Of a DNA stretch of 64,000 bases, positions 1 through 11,266 are shown in pieces. The notes under the pieces were generated by a model that saw only the letters and a list, made by a program, of their open reading frames with translations, was not told the DNA's origin and made no database searches. Source of the stretch: Megaustenia siamemsis (taxonomy: Eukaryota > Mollusca > Gastropoda > Stylommatophora > Ariophantidae); the NCBI GenBank assembly GCA_032433765.1, contig JAVIAB010000101.1, positions 62,078,092 through 62,142,091 of the forward strand, written 5' to 3'. The position numbers and the translations under genes were made by a program. Numbering within the stretch: the first letter of the stretch is position 1; each line of letters opens with the position of its first letter.

Positions 1-352
1 TTTTACGAAACCTAGTGACAAATGACAATTTATACGAAACCTAGTGACAAACGACAATTTCTACGAAACCTAGTGACAAACGACAATTTCTACGAAGCCT
101 AGTGACAAACGACAATTTATACGAAACCTAGTGACAAACGACAATTTCTCTGAAGTCAAGTGACACACGACAATTCCTACGAAGCAAAGTAACAAACGAC
201 AATTTCTACGAAGCCTAGTGACAAACGACAATTTCTACGAAGCCTAGTGACAAACGACAATTTATACGAAACCTAGTGACAAACGACAATTTCTCTGAAG
301 TCAAGTGACACACGACAATTCCTACGAAGCAAAGTAACAAACGACAATTCAC
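1..352. repeat. 29-bp minisatellite with 145-bp higher-order period
   Basis: About twelve head-to-tail 29-bp monomers built on a core like TAGTGACAAACGACAATTT. A diverged pair of monomers (starting TCTCTGAAGTCAAGTGACAC) occurs near 146 and again near 291, exactly 145 bp (five monomers) apart, so the array has begun to amplify as five-monomer blocks. It runs off the left edge of the window. No reading frame is maintained. Confidence 0.93.
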
Positions 353-489
353 AAACAATTAAAGTAGACTCAATATGCAGCGAATATTGTCAAAACACAA
401 CTGTTACTATTGCTGTCCAACAATTAAACAACACTGCAGGCAAACCGGGCAATCAGCAACATACTCTATGTCCCAAAGTTGTGCCCCCA

Positions 490-890
490 TGATGGACCTG
501 ATCAATAGACTCAAGAACAAACTGAAAAAATAACAACAACCGAAATTAGATGTTTTTGAAGAATGACAGTAAACAGACTGAAGGAAGATCAGAAAGACGA
601 ACTTAAAGAAACAGACACTAAGAATAATTGCGGCCTTTGAATACATCAAGAAGCAATATATACATTGGTTTGACCACATGAAAAGACAGAAACACAAAGA
701 AGATAACACAAAACGTTGCTAGAAAACTACACTCAAGCGTCGACCACGAAAAAAAAATAGATTTATGGAATATTAGAAACACTAAGAAACATACAAGTAG
801 CATGCATAATAACAAAATAGCAAAAGATTGCAAATTGTATCTCCCGTAGACGCTGACATTTAAATGAGGAAGGAAAGAAGAAAGGGCACC
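490..890 (+). pseudogene. LINE-A 3' end fragment (non-LTR retrotransposon)
   Basis: Decayed C-terminal part of an endonuclease/reverse transcriptase polyprotein. The end is shared with copies at 29165-29375, 31862-32205 and 45430-46165: a TTGGTTTGACCACATG-like block (the W-F-G-H motif common near LINE C-termini), a GTCGACCACGAAAAAAA block, and a terminal block like CGCTGACATTTAAATGAGGA. Frames are broken by indels and stops, so no protein is expected. The opposite-strand ORFs here are shadows. Confidence 0.7.
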
Positions 891-1188
891 ATAAATGTGT
901 TTACAATCTTTATATTTTCAAAGAAAATAATGTGTGTCTCTTCTTAGACTATTCACGTTTTCAATAAATTGCTGGACGTAAGTAATAGCGACAAATACGA
1001 TGTATTAGCCATACCATTAATAGGAGCTATTGTCCATTCTTTGTGACCAATCTATGTCATTGATTTGATTTAATCTAAATTGTTACTTTAAGATGTGACT
1101 TTACAACCTCAGAAATAAGTCTATGGCAGTCACACTCGAATAAATGAACAGGCAGCCTAGTTTAAGCCTAAACAGGTGATGTTTTACA
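891..1188. other. Unassigned AT-rich intergenic stretch
   Basis: About 300 bp with no ORF, repeat or RNA gene that I recognise. Confidence 0.5.
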
Positions 1189-1376
1189 TAATTAATGGTG
1201 TAAAGGTAAGGTAAAGTACGAGACTTGAACCGGCGTCTTAGCACGCGAGTATACACCCATATGTGCTCGGCCGCCTATCCAGAAATGTTCGGAAATTTCT
1301 GGATAGTGTCGCTTCAAGCATCTAAACTCAGATGCGAGGCAACATTCCTCACCTTCCCAGGGTAATTAATGGTGTA
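1189..1376 (-). mobile_element. SINE-1: tRNA-related retroposon with 14-bp TSD
   Basis: A 160-bp element (1203-1362) is bracketed by a perfect 14-bp direct repeat, TAATTAATGGTGTA, at 1189-1202 and 1363-1376: a target-site duplication. On the minus strand, 1206-1280 reads like a tRNA, with an A-box-like GGCCGAGC and a B-box-like GGTTCAAGTCT. A perfect 11-bp hairpin (arms 1276-1286 and 1295-1305) sits beside it. A second copy is at 23640-23830. Unusually, the tRNA-like part lies at the 3' end in that orientation rather than at a Pol III 5' head. Confidence 0.8.
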
Positions 1377-1418
1377 TCACCAACAAATGGTCTTCGTTCC
1401 TAGAGCAGTACTCAGGTG

Positions 1419-2816
1419 AATTTACTCACATATTTCAAACAACTTTCTAGTGGAGGTTATAAAGTTAAAGAATTTACTCACATATTTCAAACAACTTTCT
1501 AGTGGAGGTTATAAAGTTACAGAATTTACTCACATATTTCAAACAACTTTCTAGTGGATGTTGTAAAGTTAAAGAATTTACTCACATATTTCAAACACCT
1601 TCTAGTGGAGGTTATAAAGTTAAAGAATTTACTCACATATTTCAAACACCTTCTAGTGGAGGTTATAAAGTTAAAGAATTTACTCACATATTTCAGACAC
1701 CTTTTAGTGGAGGTTATAAAGTTAAAGAATTTGCTCACATATGTCAAACACCTTCTAGTGGAGGTTATAAAGTTAAAGAATTTACTCACATATTTCAAAC
1801 ACCTTCTAGTGGAGGTTATAAAGTTAAAGAATTTACTCACATTTTTCAAACACCTTCTAGTGGAGGTTATAAAGTTAAAGAATTTACTCACATATTTCAA
1901 ATACCTTCTAGTGGAGGTTATAAAGTTAAAGAATTTACTCACATTTTTCAAACACCTTCTAGTGGAGGTTATAATGTTAAAGAATTTACACACATATTTC
2001 AAACACCTTCTAGTGGAGGTTATAAAGTTAAAGAATTTACTCACATATTTCAAACACCTTCTAGTGAAGGTTATAAAGTTAAAGAATTTACTCACATATT
2101 TCAAACACCTTCTAGTGAAGGTGTTAAAGTTAAAGAATTTACTCACATATTTCAAACACCCTCTAGTGGATGTTATAAAGTTAAAGAATTTGCTCATATA
2201 TTTCAAACACCTTCTAGTGGATGTTATAAAGTTAAAGAATTTACTCACATATTTCAAACACCTTCTAGTGAAGGTTATACAGTTAAAGAGTTTGCTCATA
2301 TATTTCAAACATCTTCTAGTTTAGGTTGTAAAGTTTAAGAATTTACACACATTGTTCAAACTTCTTCTAGTTTAGGTTGTAAAGTTAACGAATTTACACA
2401 CACATTTCAAATATCTTCTAGTTTAGGTTGTAAAGTTAACGAATTTACACACATAGTTCAAACTTCTTCTAGTTTAGGTTGTAAAGTTAAAGAATTTACT
2501 CACATATTTCAAACTTCTTCCAGTGGAGATTGTAAAGTTAAAGAATTTGCTCACATATTTCAAACACTTTCTAGTTGAGGTTATAAAGTTAAAGAATTTA
2601 CTCTCATATTTCAAGCACTTTCTAGTGGAGGTTGTAAAGTTAAAGAATTTACTAACATATTTCAAACACTTTCTAGTGGAGGTTGTAAAGTTAAAGAATT
2701 TACTCACATTTTTCAAACACTTTCTAGTGGAGGTTGTAAAGTTAAAAAATGTATGCACATATTTCAAACACCTTCTAGTGTAGGTTGTAAAGTAAAAGAA
2801 TGTACTCACATATTTC
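1419..2816. repeat. 51-bp minisatellite, ~27 copies
   Basis: Tandem units of 51 bp (the first few 52 bp) with core CTAGTGGAGGTTATAAAG and an AATTTACTCACATATTTC block. Because 51 is divisible by three, long ORFs open in several frames on both strands; one plus-strand frame reads FTHIFQTPSSGGYKVKE per unit. The right third (about 2340-2816) is more diverged (GGTTGTAAAG variants). Openness on both strands argues against a real gene. Confidence 0.95.
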
Positions 2817-3282
2817 TCTTGTTTTCTCAAACACATGTCCACATGTGCCCATCTCCTTTCCTTTATTGTTGTTGAGATCTTTCGTTGTATGCCCATTTCA
2901 CCCATTATATAGGCCTAGTGTTCCAGGCCACGTGTAGAGCTGCTTATATTATGTAAAATAACAAGACAAATGCATCTAGCAGCTACATTAATAAAGACAC
3001 GGGACATCTCTAGGTAATTTAGCTGCCGGATGCAGTTTTATGTCTATTTTACAACATCAGAATTGTTACGATGTGCTGTGAACAGAAACTTCTTGAAGGA
3101 CATTATCGTCATCTCAAACATGTGTGGCACGTGATGATAACGCTGACGTATTTAATAACTATATTGTTAATTCCGATCAAAATGTTGGATAGGCGGCAGT
3201 AACTGTTGAGGCTGTTTGAAAATTGTTCATTAGTGAAGTTTTCTCATATTCCAATTCCGGCTTGCTGCCGCAGCTAAGGAGT
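2817..3282. other. Unassigned intergenic stretch
   Basis: No ORF, repeat family or RNA gene recognised in about 460 bp. Confidence 0.5.
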
Positions 3283-3580
3283 TTAGTGCTCTTTGCACAC
3301 CGTGAGTTGTGTTTTTCATTCGGATCGTGTTTCGATATTCCGATTGTTTACTATGAATGATGATATCGTAAAACGAAGGACATATAGTTGCGTTCACTTT
3401 CGGTGCAGCTACGGCTTATATCTTTTGGCGCGTGCTGTAGCTGTCATGATGAGGACTGCAGCTACCTTTCTTTATTTGGATCCTTCAGTGAGACGAGATG
3501 TTATTCCGGATGATTCAACTGGCACAGACGGTTGAGCAATTATGGATTTTAGTTCGCTTGCAGTATTATTTCGACTACTA
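3283..3580 (+). repeat. Interspersed repeat R3, copy 1
   Basis: Shares ordered blocks with 22572-22875 and in part with 49990-50212: GGATCGTGTTTCGATATTCC, ATGATGAGGACTGCAGC, CCTTTCTTT, GGATGATTC, ACTGGCAC, GGTTGAG and a TTCG-TTGCAGT block. An 80-aa ORF (3293-3535) crosses it but is not kept in the other copies, so it is probably fortuitous. The class is unknown; it could be a SINE body or the untranslated part of a larger element. Confidence 0.6.
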
Positions 3581-3660
3581 CAACAACTACTACAGCTATA
3601 ATATATTTGTATAATATGTCCCCATGCTCTTTTATTTAAATATACCGTATTTATTTCTCT

Positions 3661-3661
<1 letters not shown>

Positions 3662-3715
<54 letters not shown>
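3662..3715. repeat. (TA)n microsatellite
   Basis: Uninterrupted TA dinucleotide run of about 54 bp. A short (TC)n run follows at 3838-3858. Confidence 0.98.
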
Positions 3716-3718
<3 letters not shown>

Positions 3719-3858
3719 TCTATTTTTTTAAAGGTAATAAATTGATGAATGTGTCAAACAATAATTTATAAGAGCCATACAAATTCATCAAATAATGATA
3801 CATCTATCATGCTCTATATTTCCAATTATAGGAACTTCTCTCTCTCTCTCTCTCTCTG

Positions 3859-5392
3859 CGATCAGGGCTCAATCAGAGTAGGACTCCAGACTCTCGTACG
3901 AAGACAGCTGTCTGTTCAAGCCTGTTAGATCCACTCCGATTGAATACCTGTTAAAACATTGCACTGTGTTCTGCGCCAGTGGCCCAGCGCATCCGATTTC
4001 AACCAGCATTTTGTTCAGGTTTCCTTAGCCTTTGATTGTCCCCAATCTTCCTGCAAGGCAACAGATGATCTTTTCTGTAGGGGGATTCTGCCCTTCGATG
4101 GTCGGCCTTCCGAGGTTTACGAGCACCACCTGTCCGAGTCACTAGACGTGACTAACACAGACATGCGACTTGTAATATGAGGAAACCTCAACTAGGAATA
4201 CTTTTCATGCACATCCTCCAACTGTTCCAGCCGCCTATCCCCATACACCGGTAAGACACGTCCCCTTGAAAATGATGATCATCGTAGCACTTGATGATGT
4301 TAGGCCATCGTTGATGACTCCAATTCCGAACATATAGACACACAGTCAGACGTCAAATTTTCCCCGTCGCACATCAAACAGCAGCCCGTAAGATTTGCAC
4401 ACTGCCGGTTTAGGGAACAATTACGATGACGTAGCACACAACAATGTCGCCGAACAAATAATCTCGATCCCTTTAGTTTTCTGTCTAATTACTCAAGTGT
4501 AAGCAGCCTACGACGAATAATACACGAAGTCCCCAAAGAGACAAATCTGCGGCTCACGAAGTAGTTTACATTAATGTGTAACATGGATATAACATGGATA
4601 TAACATGCATCAAAGAATTTCAACAACGGTAATGAACAGCACCAATACGACGTAAAGTGCAGATCAAGTCTAGACGGCGGAAGGTCTCACTCACACCACT
4701 TTATTCGTCAAAAACAGACTGTTATCGGCCTACGACCTCGCTTTATCGACACAGATGTATCAAGCATATCATCATTTTGACTTTAAAGCAGAAAAGTGCA
4801 ATGAAGATCCGAAATTAATCAGACCCTGGGTGCATTTTCTGCAGCGATCGAGAGGACGTGGACTAGACCCGCCATCTTGGAGACGGAAGTTTTATTGGAA
4901 CTTAAAATTGCTAGTATAGATCCACTATGTTAGATACACTTTACACGACGGACCTGCCAGTTATACTGTAGAAAACTTTCGTGAGTAGAACAAAAATACA
5001 TGATAAACCAGATAAGTGGTGAAACCATAAAGCCATGAACTGTCATTTACTCAAGTCCAATATGAGACATCGTCAAAGATAAATATCATAAAGAGAAGGA
5101 TTATACATTCACTGACTGATGAGAACTTGTAGTCATAATTGTTGAAATCCATTGAAATAGAATTAATAATGAATGGGATGCAGAGGCAAAGACGGACACA
5201 CTAATCTATGATTGATTTCTTATTTTGAACTCTCCTTTAACGTGTTAAATGTTCATTACAAGCAAATTATAACTTCAGTTCAAGACTTATATAGAGATAC
5301 GAGAAATAACCATGAACCAATGATTTCATGAATTATTAAGAAGAGAAGATGAATATATGTCGGATATATGTTGAGAAGAGACATTATCATCA
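3859..5392. other. Long stretch with no recognised gene
   Basis: Locally less AT-rich between 3880 and 4300. A 73-aa ORF at 3959-4180 (+) matches no family I know. The block near 3965-4010 (GCATCCGATTTCAACC) weakly resembles 40255-40290, so it may be an old interspersed repeat. The rest shows no element ends, RNA genes or coding pattern. Confidence 0.4.
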
Positions 5393-5885
5393 GCATCATC
5401 AATTACCAAGCCTGCTGGCGTAGATGATCATGTTTCTCCACAACTTTCGATCTCGACAGTTATTTATCATTTCTGTTGTTGACCTTCTGTCAAGCCATTC
5501 TCTTAAGTTGTCTGGTATCTTTTCTCGTTGCTTCGTTCTATCTCTTGGTCTCTCAATGTTCCCAGTTGTTACAATATATTCCAGCTGTTCTCTTCTCACA
5601 TGGCCAAACAATGATGATTGTTTCTTCCTAGTATTGGAAATTAGCTCTCTTGTTGCTTTGGCCTTTTTCAGAAAGTTGTCATTACTTTTCTTAACTTTCC
5701 ATTGTATTCTCAAAATTCTTCTGTAAAACTACACTTTTACAGACTCCAGTGATTTTCTTGTTTGTTGTTCTATTGTCCATGATTCACATCCATATGTTAA
5801 AACTGGTTCTTCTCAACATTTAAGAACTCTTTCTCTTGTTTCTAATGTCAAAAATTGATTGCATATTATCTTCCTCATTTTTTGA
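5393..5885 (-). pseudogene. LINE-B (RTE-like) 3' fragment, reverse
   Basis: The minus strand encodes the LINE-B C-terminus: a KKSN motif, then SSLFGHVRREQLEYIVTTG, then RSTTEMINNCRDRKLW (104-aa ORF at 5399-5713). The 3' end is at the left (CATCATCAATTACCAAG), corresponding to the family's GATGATG tail. The copy is 5'-truncated and lacks RT motifs, as is typical of dead non-LTR copies. Confidence 0.85.
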
Positions 5886-6120
5886 AAAGCTGAGAAGAGA
5901 CAGAAATGATAATTCCAAAACAAGCTGTTCTATGGGACACATCAGGATACAGGAAAAAAGAGTAAGACTTAGAGATACACAAAATAAAAACTTATAAGAG
6001 AAGCAAAGTTGGCAGGCATAAACTCATTAGACAATATCAAACATCTCGCCGAGATTAGATATGGATGACGGAAAAACTACGAGCCCTATGGTTCGTCTAA
6101 CGTGGTTAGAATGATCAATT
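5886..6120 (+). pseudogene. Possible LINE C-terminal scrap
   Basis: Frames pieced across indels suggest an end like REAKLAGINSLDNIKHL, reminiscent of the last residues of LINE polyproteins. Only about 230 bp, with several stops. This is a guess from composition and context. Confidence 0.3.
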
Positions 6121-6641
6121 TATGTCAATTATTTTAAATATGTCCACATATCCACCATACTTTTACAATAAAAAAAAACTGCCATTAATTCAGTAACAAT
6201 TGATATTTACATCTATAGGTCGTTTCAAAATATTTTGAAGGTGTTTAAAATTCCATATCTCTGCAACCAATTGATTGATAATGCTGAAATTTTGCATATG
6301 GTCTTGTGATTTTTTGGTCCCAAGAAGTACATTCATTTCCTCACCAACAAACGTATAGTTTTAAATATTCTTTATTTAAAGTATAAAAATTTAAGGCATT
6401 TTGGTCAAACCATATATTTGGAGGAATTACCGCTTCATATGAGTGAGCACCCACGGACTTGTCATCTTGAACGTAATGCGCGCCAATTTCCCTGTTTTAA
6501 GCACTAAAAAACACATAAAACGCGTCATAGTTATAATTTTATATCCGGTGCATCCCATTTCCTGTCGTTTTGTTGTGATTTATGTGCAGCGGCGTATCCT
6601 AATTATTGGGTAATTTCGTTAAATTTGTGATCTGTTAGTCA

Positions 6642-7919
6642 ATGGGTATAAAAGTAAAGTTCCTTACATTGCAATCAGTGGCAATAAAGGTGTATAAATA
6701 TTTTTGCATAGAAGCTAAGCGTGGAAAACTGTATCGAAGCATCTCAAAGCCAGAAAAGAGAACTATTCACGCATTGGGTATAAGCAAACGCTTTTTCAAA
6801 CAAGTGCTTAAAGCTAACGGAGTGTCCAGTTCAATCAAGACTAGGACGCTAGGAAGAAAGAAAGTAGTAGATAGTTTTGACAAGGAAGTGATTAGAAGAG
6901 CAATTTGTAAAATGTTCGATTCCAAAGAAACTGTGACTTTAAGAAAACTGAAAATTCGACTGAGAGCAGAAAATGACATTGTTGTGTCGAAAACAACATT
7001 ATGGAGAACTGTTAGAAGCATCGGTTTTACGTTTAGAAAGTACGATAGTGGTAGAAATGTCATCTGCGAGAAGCCGCACTTAGTTTCTATGAGGAGTAAA
7101 TATTTACGTGAAGTACGGGAAATGCGTCACCAAGGTTATGATATTGTATTTCTAGATGAATCTTGGATAAATTCTCACCACACAAGTGCAAAGGAATGGC
7201 AGTTATCAGATGGAAGTATTAAAAGATGTGTACCCACTGGAAAAGGACAGCGTATTATAATGGCACATGCAGGCAGCCGAAAAGAAGGGTTGGTGAAAAA
7301 TGCAGAACTTATATTCACCTCTAATTATACTGACAACAGGGACTGTCACACCGAGATGAATGGCCATATATTTAGAGAGTGGATTGAAAATACTCTTCTT
7401 CCAATTCTAGACAGACCATCCTGTCTGGTAATGGACAACGCGTCGTACCACAACGCTGTGGCAGAAGAAGACAAAATTCCTACATCTACCAGTACAAAAG
7501 ATGTTATAAAGATTTGGCTAAGAAAGGAAGGAATTCCATTTAACGAGGGATTTTTGAAACCTGAATTACTGTCACTTGTTAAGAAATCGCAAAAGACCAA
7601 AGTATTCCAAATAGACAAAATCATTCAACAGCATGGTCATACGTGCTTGAGACTGCCCCCTTATCATCCACAATTAAACCCCATTGAACTCGTTTGGGCA
7701 AAAATTAAAGGGCAGGTGGCAGCTGAGAATACAAGTTTTAAACTATGCGATATAAAAGGACTGACATATGCTGCTCTATCACAGATTGACAAAGATTTTT
7801 GGTGCAAATGTGAAGATCATGTCTTAAAAGAAGAAAATGACTATTGGAAAAAAGATGGACTATCGTTCGTTCAGCCCAGATTAGTAATCAATATGTTAGA
7901 CTCCTCTGATTCAGAATAA
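6642..7919 (+). CDS. IS630/Tc1/mariner transposase (DD83E, Sailor-like)
   Basis: An intact 425-aa ORF encoding a DDE transposase, which cuts the element at its TIRs and inserts it at TA. Roughly residues 60-135 are basic and helical-looking (RTLGRKKVVDSFDKEVIRR, then TTLWRTVRSIGFTFRK), probably the helix-turn-helix DNA-binding part. Catalytic residues: D172 in IVFLDESW, D265 in CLVMDNASYH, E349 in PPYHPQLNPIELVW. Eighty-three residues separate D265 and E349, far from the 34 of classical Tc1/mariner and close to the 82 described for the Sailor (DD82E) group; that assignment is from memory of the family. The start is the first ATG after the 5' TIR region and is shared with copy 2. The frame ends in an acidic DSSDSE tail. 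All three catalytic residues are present, so it may be functional. Confidence 0.93.
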   Translation: MGIKVKFLTLQSVAIKVYKYFCIEAKRGKLYRSISKPEKRTIHALGISKRFFKQVLKANGVSSSIKTRTLGRKKVVDSFDKEVIRRAICKMFDSKETVTLRKLKIRLRAENDIVVSKTTLWRTVRSIGFTFRKYDSGRNVICEKPHLVSMRSKYLREVREMRHQGYDIVFLDESWINSHHTSAKEWQLSDGSIKRCVPTGKGQRIIMAHAGSRKEGLVKNAELIFTSNYTDNRDCHTEMNGHIFREWIENTLLPILDRPSCLVMDNASYHNAVAEEDKIPTSTSTKDVIKIWLRKEGIPFNEGFLKPELLSLVKKSQKTKVFQIDKIIQQHGHTCLRLPPYHPQLNPIELVWAKIKGQVAAENTSFKLCDIKGLTYAALSQIDKDFWCKCEDHVLKEENDYWKKDGLSFVQPRLVINMLDSSDSE

Positions 7920-8338
7920 ATGAAATAATAATGGACGTTTTTATATGTCCGCATGATCAATCTTTAGCTAAAGTTGATAACGTTTTGAAAATGTAAAGAT
8001 TCTTGATATGTGTACTGCAGGCATGCAAAGAAACTAAATCACTTTCATATGTCTTGTTTACGTAAAATAATGAAAATCACATGGAAAGACATAAAACGAA
8101 CAATGTCGCTCTTTACAGTGAAGAGGATCCCGTGCTTACATCGGACTCTTTAGTCACATGCGTACCCATAAACAATAACTTTGCTTGATATGTCATGCTC
8201 GTTATCGCTCGCAACGGATAATTAATTTTTTTTAAAATGTATTCTTTGTTGTATATTGTTTAAATAGTTTTCATTAATGGAACTGTTTATACGCTGATTT
8301 GTTTTAGACCGTCTGTAAAGGCTATAACATTGACATTC

Positions 8339-8650
8339 TCATAGTATTTTAAAGAAAGTAAACAATAGAAAGTAAACAGTTGATAAACGCCTCCAACTTT
8401 CAAGTTGTGTAGAGACGCCTATGTCGAGAAGCTGATTTCCATTAATGTACGGTAAATTATTTTCTCCAGGAGCAAAAAGATCCGTAAATTCACTGAGATC
8501 AAAGGAAAGTGCTGCTTCATGATGAAGCATACTTCCTACATCATTAAATTTTGTGAAATCGGTGGGACCTTGGAAAAACAAGGCCAGATGCAAAAAATCA
8601 AGTTTGTAAGTGCAGGGAAAGAGGAGATATTTCATGTTAATCGTGAACAT
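8339..8650 (-). CDS. Hypothetical 103-aa ORF inside transposon copy 1
   Basis: A minus-strand ORF between the transposase stop and the right TIR, present without a break in both transposon copies (see 11267-11578). The central part (FTKFNDVGSMLHHEAALSF, then LFAPGENNLPYINGNQLL) has ordinary protein-like composition; both ends are hydrophobic and less convincing. Just upstream of that part, the minus strand has a pyrimidine-rich stretch ending in AG (CTTGTTTTTCCAAG, near 8568-8582), resembling a splice acceptor, so this might be a captured host exon rather than a stand-alone gene. I recognise no family. It could be fortuitous. Confidence 0.35.
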   Translation of the reverse strand: MFTINMKYLLFPCTYKLDFLHLALFFQGPTDFTKFNDVGSMLHHEAALSFDLSEFTDLFAPGENNLPYINGNQLLDIGVSTQLESWRRLSTVYFLLFTFFKIL

Positions 8651-8671
8651 TTAGATTTGAAACGACCAATA

Positions 8672-9151
8672 GTTGTTTGCATTTTCAGTTATAAAAACAT
8701 ATTATTTTGGTTAAGTAACATGAGTTAAGACTCAGCGCAATTATTTCAATGGAGCTCTAGACAAAGCTGCCTCTTACTGGCTATACTTGTATATGTTTCG
8801 ATAAAGGGATAGAGATCCATCTTATTAGTGGAACCATTGTTGTCATGGCAACCAGGGAGAGGATAGCTGAGTTTGTCTACCTATTTCTTATATTCAATGC
8901 AAGGTCGGAAGATGTCGTCGTACGATTGTAGTAAGTTTGGTCTACATAGACATTGAAGCTTATCTGTTATAGTCCATTCCAAAAGTCATGTCATCAAACT
9001 TCATAAAATATTTCAGAATCCCGTGGATGGATTGCCACGAATTTTTGAGTGTGGGTTTACATTTTCCATAATGTGATAACGTTATAATTTAAAATAATGC
9101 AGATAATACGGTTTCCTTAAGGCAGTAACTTAGCTTGACCTTTGCCGGTTT
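8672..9151. other. Spacer between the two transposon copies
   Basis: 484 bp separate the elements. No repeat, ORF or RNA gene recognised. The spacer is not an element fragment, so the two copies do not simply share a junction. Confidence 0.5.
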
Positions 9152-9579
9152 TATTGGTCGTTTCAAAATATTTTGAAGGTGTTTAAAATTCCATATCTCT
9201 GCAACCAATTGATTGATAATGCTGAAATTTTGCATATGGTCTTGTGATTTTTTGGTCCCAAGAAGTACATTCATTTCCTCACCAACAAACGTATAGTTTT
9301 AAATATTCTTTATTTGAAGTATACAAATTTAAGGCATTTTGGTCAAACCATATATTTGGAGGAATTACCGCTTCATATGAGTGAGCACCCACGGACTTGT
9401 CATCTTGAACGTAATGCGCGCCAATTTCCCTGTTTTAAGCACTAAAAAACACATAAAACGCGTCATAGTTATAATTTTATATCCGGTGCATCCCATTTCC
9501 TGTCGTTTTGTTGTGATTTATGTGCAACGGCGTATCCTAATTATTGGGTAATTTCGTTAAATTTGTGATCTGTTAGTCA

Positions 9580-10849
9580 ATGGGTATAAAAGTAAAGTTC
9601 CTTACATTGCAATCAGTGGCAATAAAGGTGTATAAATATTTTTGCATAGAAGCTAAGCGTGGAAAACTGTATCGAAGCATCTCAAAGCCAGAAAAGAGAA
9701 CTATTCACGCATTGGGTATAAGCAAACGCTTTTTCAAACAAGTGCTTACGGAGTGTCCAGTTCAATCAAGACTAGGACGCTAGGAAGAAAGAAAGTAGTA
9801 GATAGTTTTGACAAGGAAGTGATTAGAAGAGCAGTTTGTAAAATGTTCGATTCCAAAGAAACTGTGACTTTAAGAAAACTGAAAATTCGACTGAGAGCAG
9901 AAAATGACATTGTTGTGTCGAAAACAACATTATGGAGAACTGTTAGAAGCATCGGTTTTACGTTTAGAAAGTACGATAGTGGTAGAAATGTCATCTGCGA
10001 GAAGCCGCACTTAGTTTCTATGAGGAGTAAATATTTACGTGAAGTACGGGAAATGCGTAACCAAGGTTATGATATTGTATTTCTAGATGAATCTTTGATA
10101 AATTCTCACCACACAAGTGCAAAGGAATGGCAGTTATCAGATGGAAGTATTAAAAGATGTGTACCCACTGGAAAAGGACAGCATATTATAATGGCACATG
10201 CAGGCAGCCGAAAAGAAGGGTTGGTGAAAAATGCAGAACTTATATTCACCTCTAATTATACTGACAACAGGGACTATCACACCGAGATGAATGGCCATAT
10301 ATTTAGAGAGTGGATTGAAAATACTCTTCTTCCAATTCTAGACAGACCATCCTGTCTGGTAATGGACAACGCGTCGTACCACAACGCTGTGGCAGAAGAA
10401 GACAAAATTCCTACATCTACCAGTACAAAAGATGTTATAAAGATTTGGCTAAGAAAGGAAGGAATTCCATTTAACGAGGGATTTTTGAAACCTGAATTAC
10501 TGTCACTTGTTAAGAAATCGCAAAAGACCAAAGTATTCCAAATAGACAAAATCATTCAACAGCATGGTCATACGTGCTTGAGACTGCCCCCTTATCATCC
10601 ACAATTAACCCCATTGAACTCGTTTGGTCAAAAATTAAAGGGCAGGTGGCAGCTGAGAATACAAGTTTTAAACTATGCGATATAAAAGGACTGACATATG
10701 CTGCTCTATCACAGATTGACAAAGATTTTTGGTGCAAATGTGAAGATCATGTCTTAAAAGAAGAAAATGACTATTGGAAAAAAGATGGACTATCGTTCGT
10801 TCAGCCCAGATTAGTAATCAATATGTTAGACTCCTCTGATTCAGAATAA
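9580..10849 (+). pseudogene. Frameshifted Sailor-like transposase
   Basis: Same gene as 6642-7919 with two frame breaks. A 7-bp deletion near 9749 (copy 1 has AAAGCTAA-type sequence there) shifts frame after about 56 codons. A 1-bp deletion near 10606, in the run just before the NPIE codons, shifts it again, so the third catalytic residue is read out of frame. Visible substitutions include W to L immediately after the first catalytic DES (DESLINS). It cannot make full transposase; a start in the middle segment would lack both the N-terminus and the E-containing end. Confidence 0.92.
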
Positions 10850-11266
10850 ATGAAATAATAATGGACGTTTTTATATGTCCGCATGATCAATCTTTAGCTA
10901 AAGTTGATAACGTTTTGAAAATGTAAAGATTCTTGATATGTGTACTGCAGGCATGCAAAGAAACTAAATCACTTTCATATGTCTTGTTTACGTAAAATAA
11001 TGAAAGTCACATGGAAAGACATAAAACGAACAATGTAGCTCTTTACAGTGAAGAGGATCCCGTGCTTACATCGGACTGTTTAGTCACATGCGTACCCATA
11101 AACAATAACTTTGCTTGATATGTCATGTTCGTTATCGCTCGCAACGGATAATTAATTTTTTTAAATGTATTCTTTGTTGTATATTGTTTAAATAGTTTTC
11201 ATTAATGGAACTGTTTATACGCTGATTTGTTTTAGACCGTCTGTAAAGGCTATAACATTGACATTC

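Larger units (their letters stand above)
6216..8669 (+). mobile_element. Sailor-like IS630/Tc1/mariner transposon, copy 1
   Basis: A complete 2,454-bp DNA transposon. TIRs are TAGGTCGTTTCAAA (6216-6229) and the reverse complement of TTGGTCGTTTCAAA (8656-8669), one mismatch over 14 bp. TA dinucleotides flank both ends (6214-6215, 8670-8671), the target duplication expected of this superfamily. It carries a transposase on the plus strand and a second ORF on the minus strand near the right end. A near-identical copy lies 484 bp downstream in the same orientation. Confidence 0.9.

Noticed and set aside
1502..2338. 278-aa ORF of 17-residue repeats as a repetitive protein gene
   Set aside because: The unit is 51 bp, so frames stay open on both strands; the antisense frame and another plus frame are about as long, and there is no non-repetitive coding flank.
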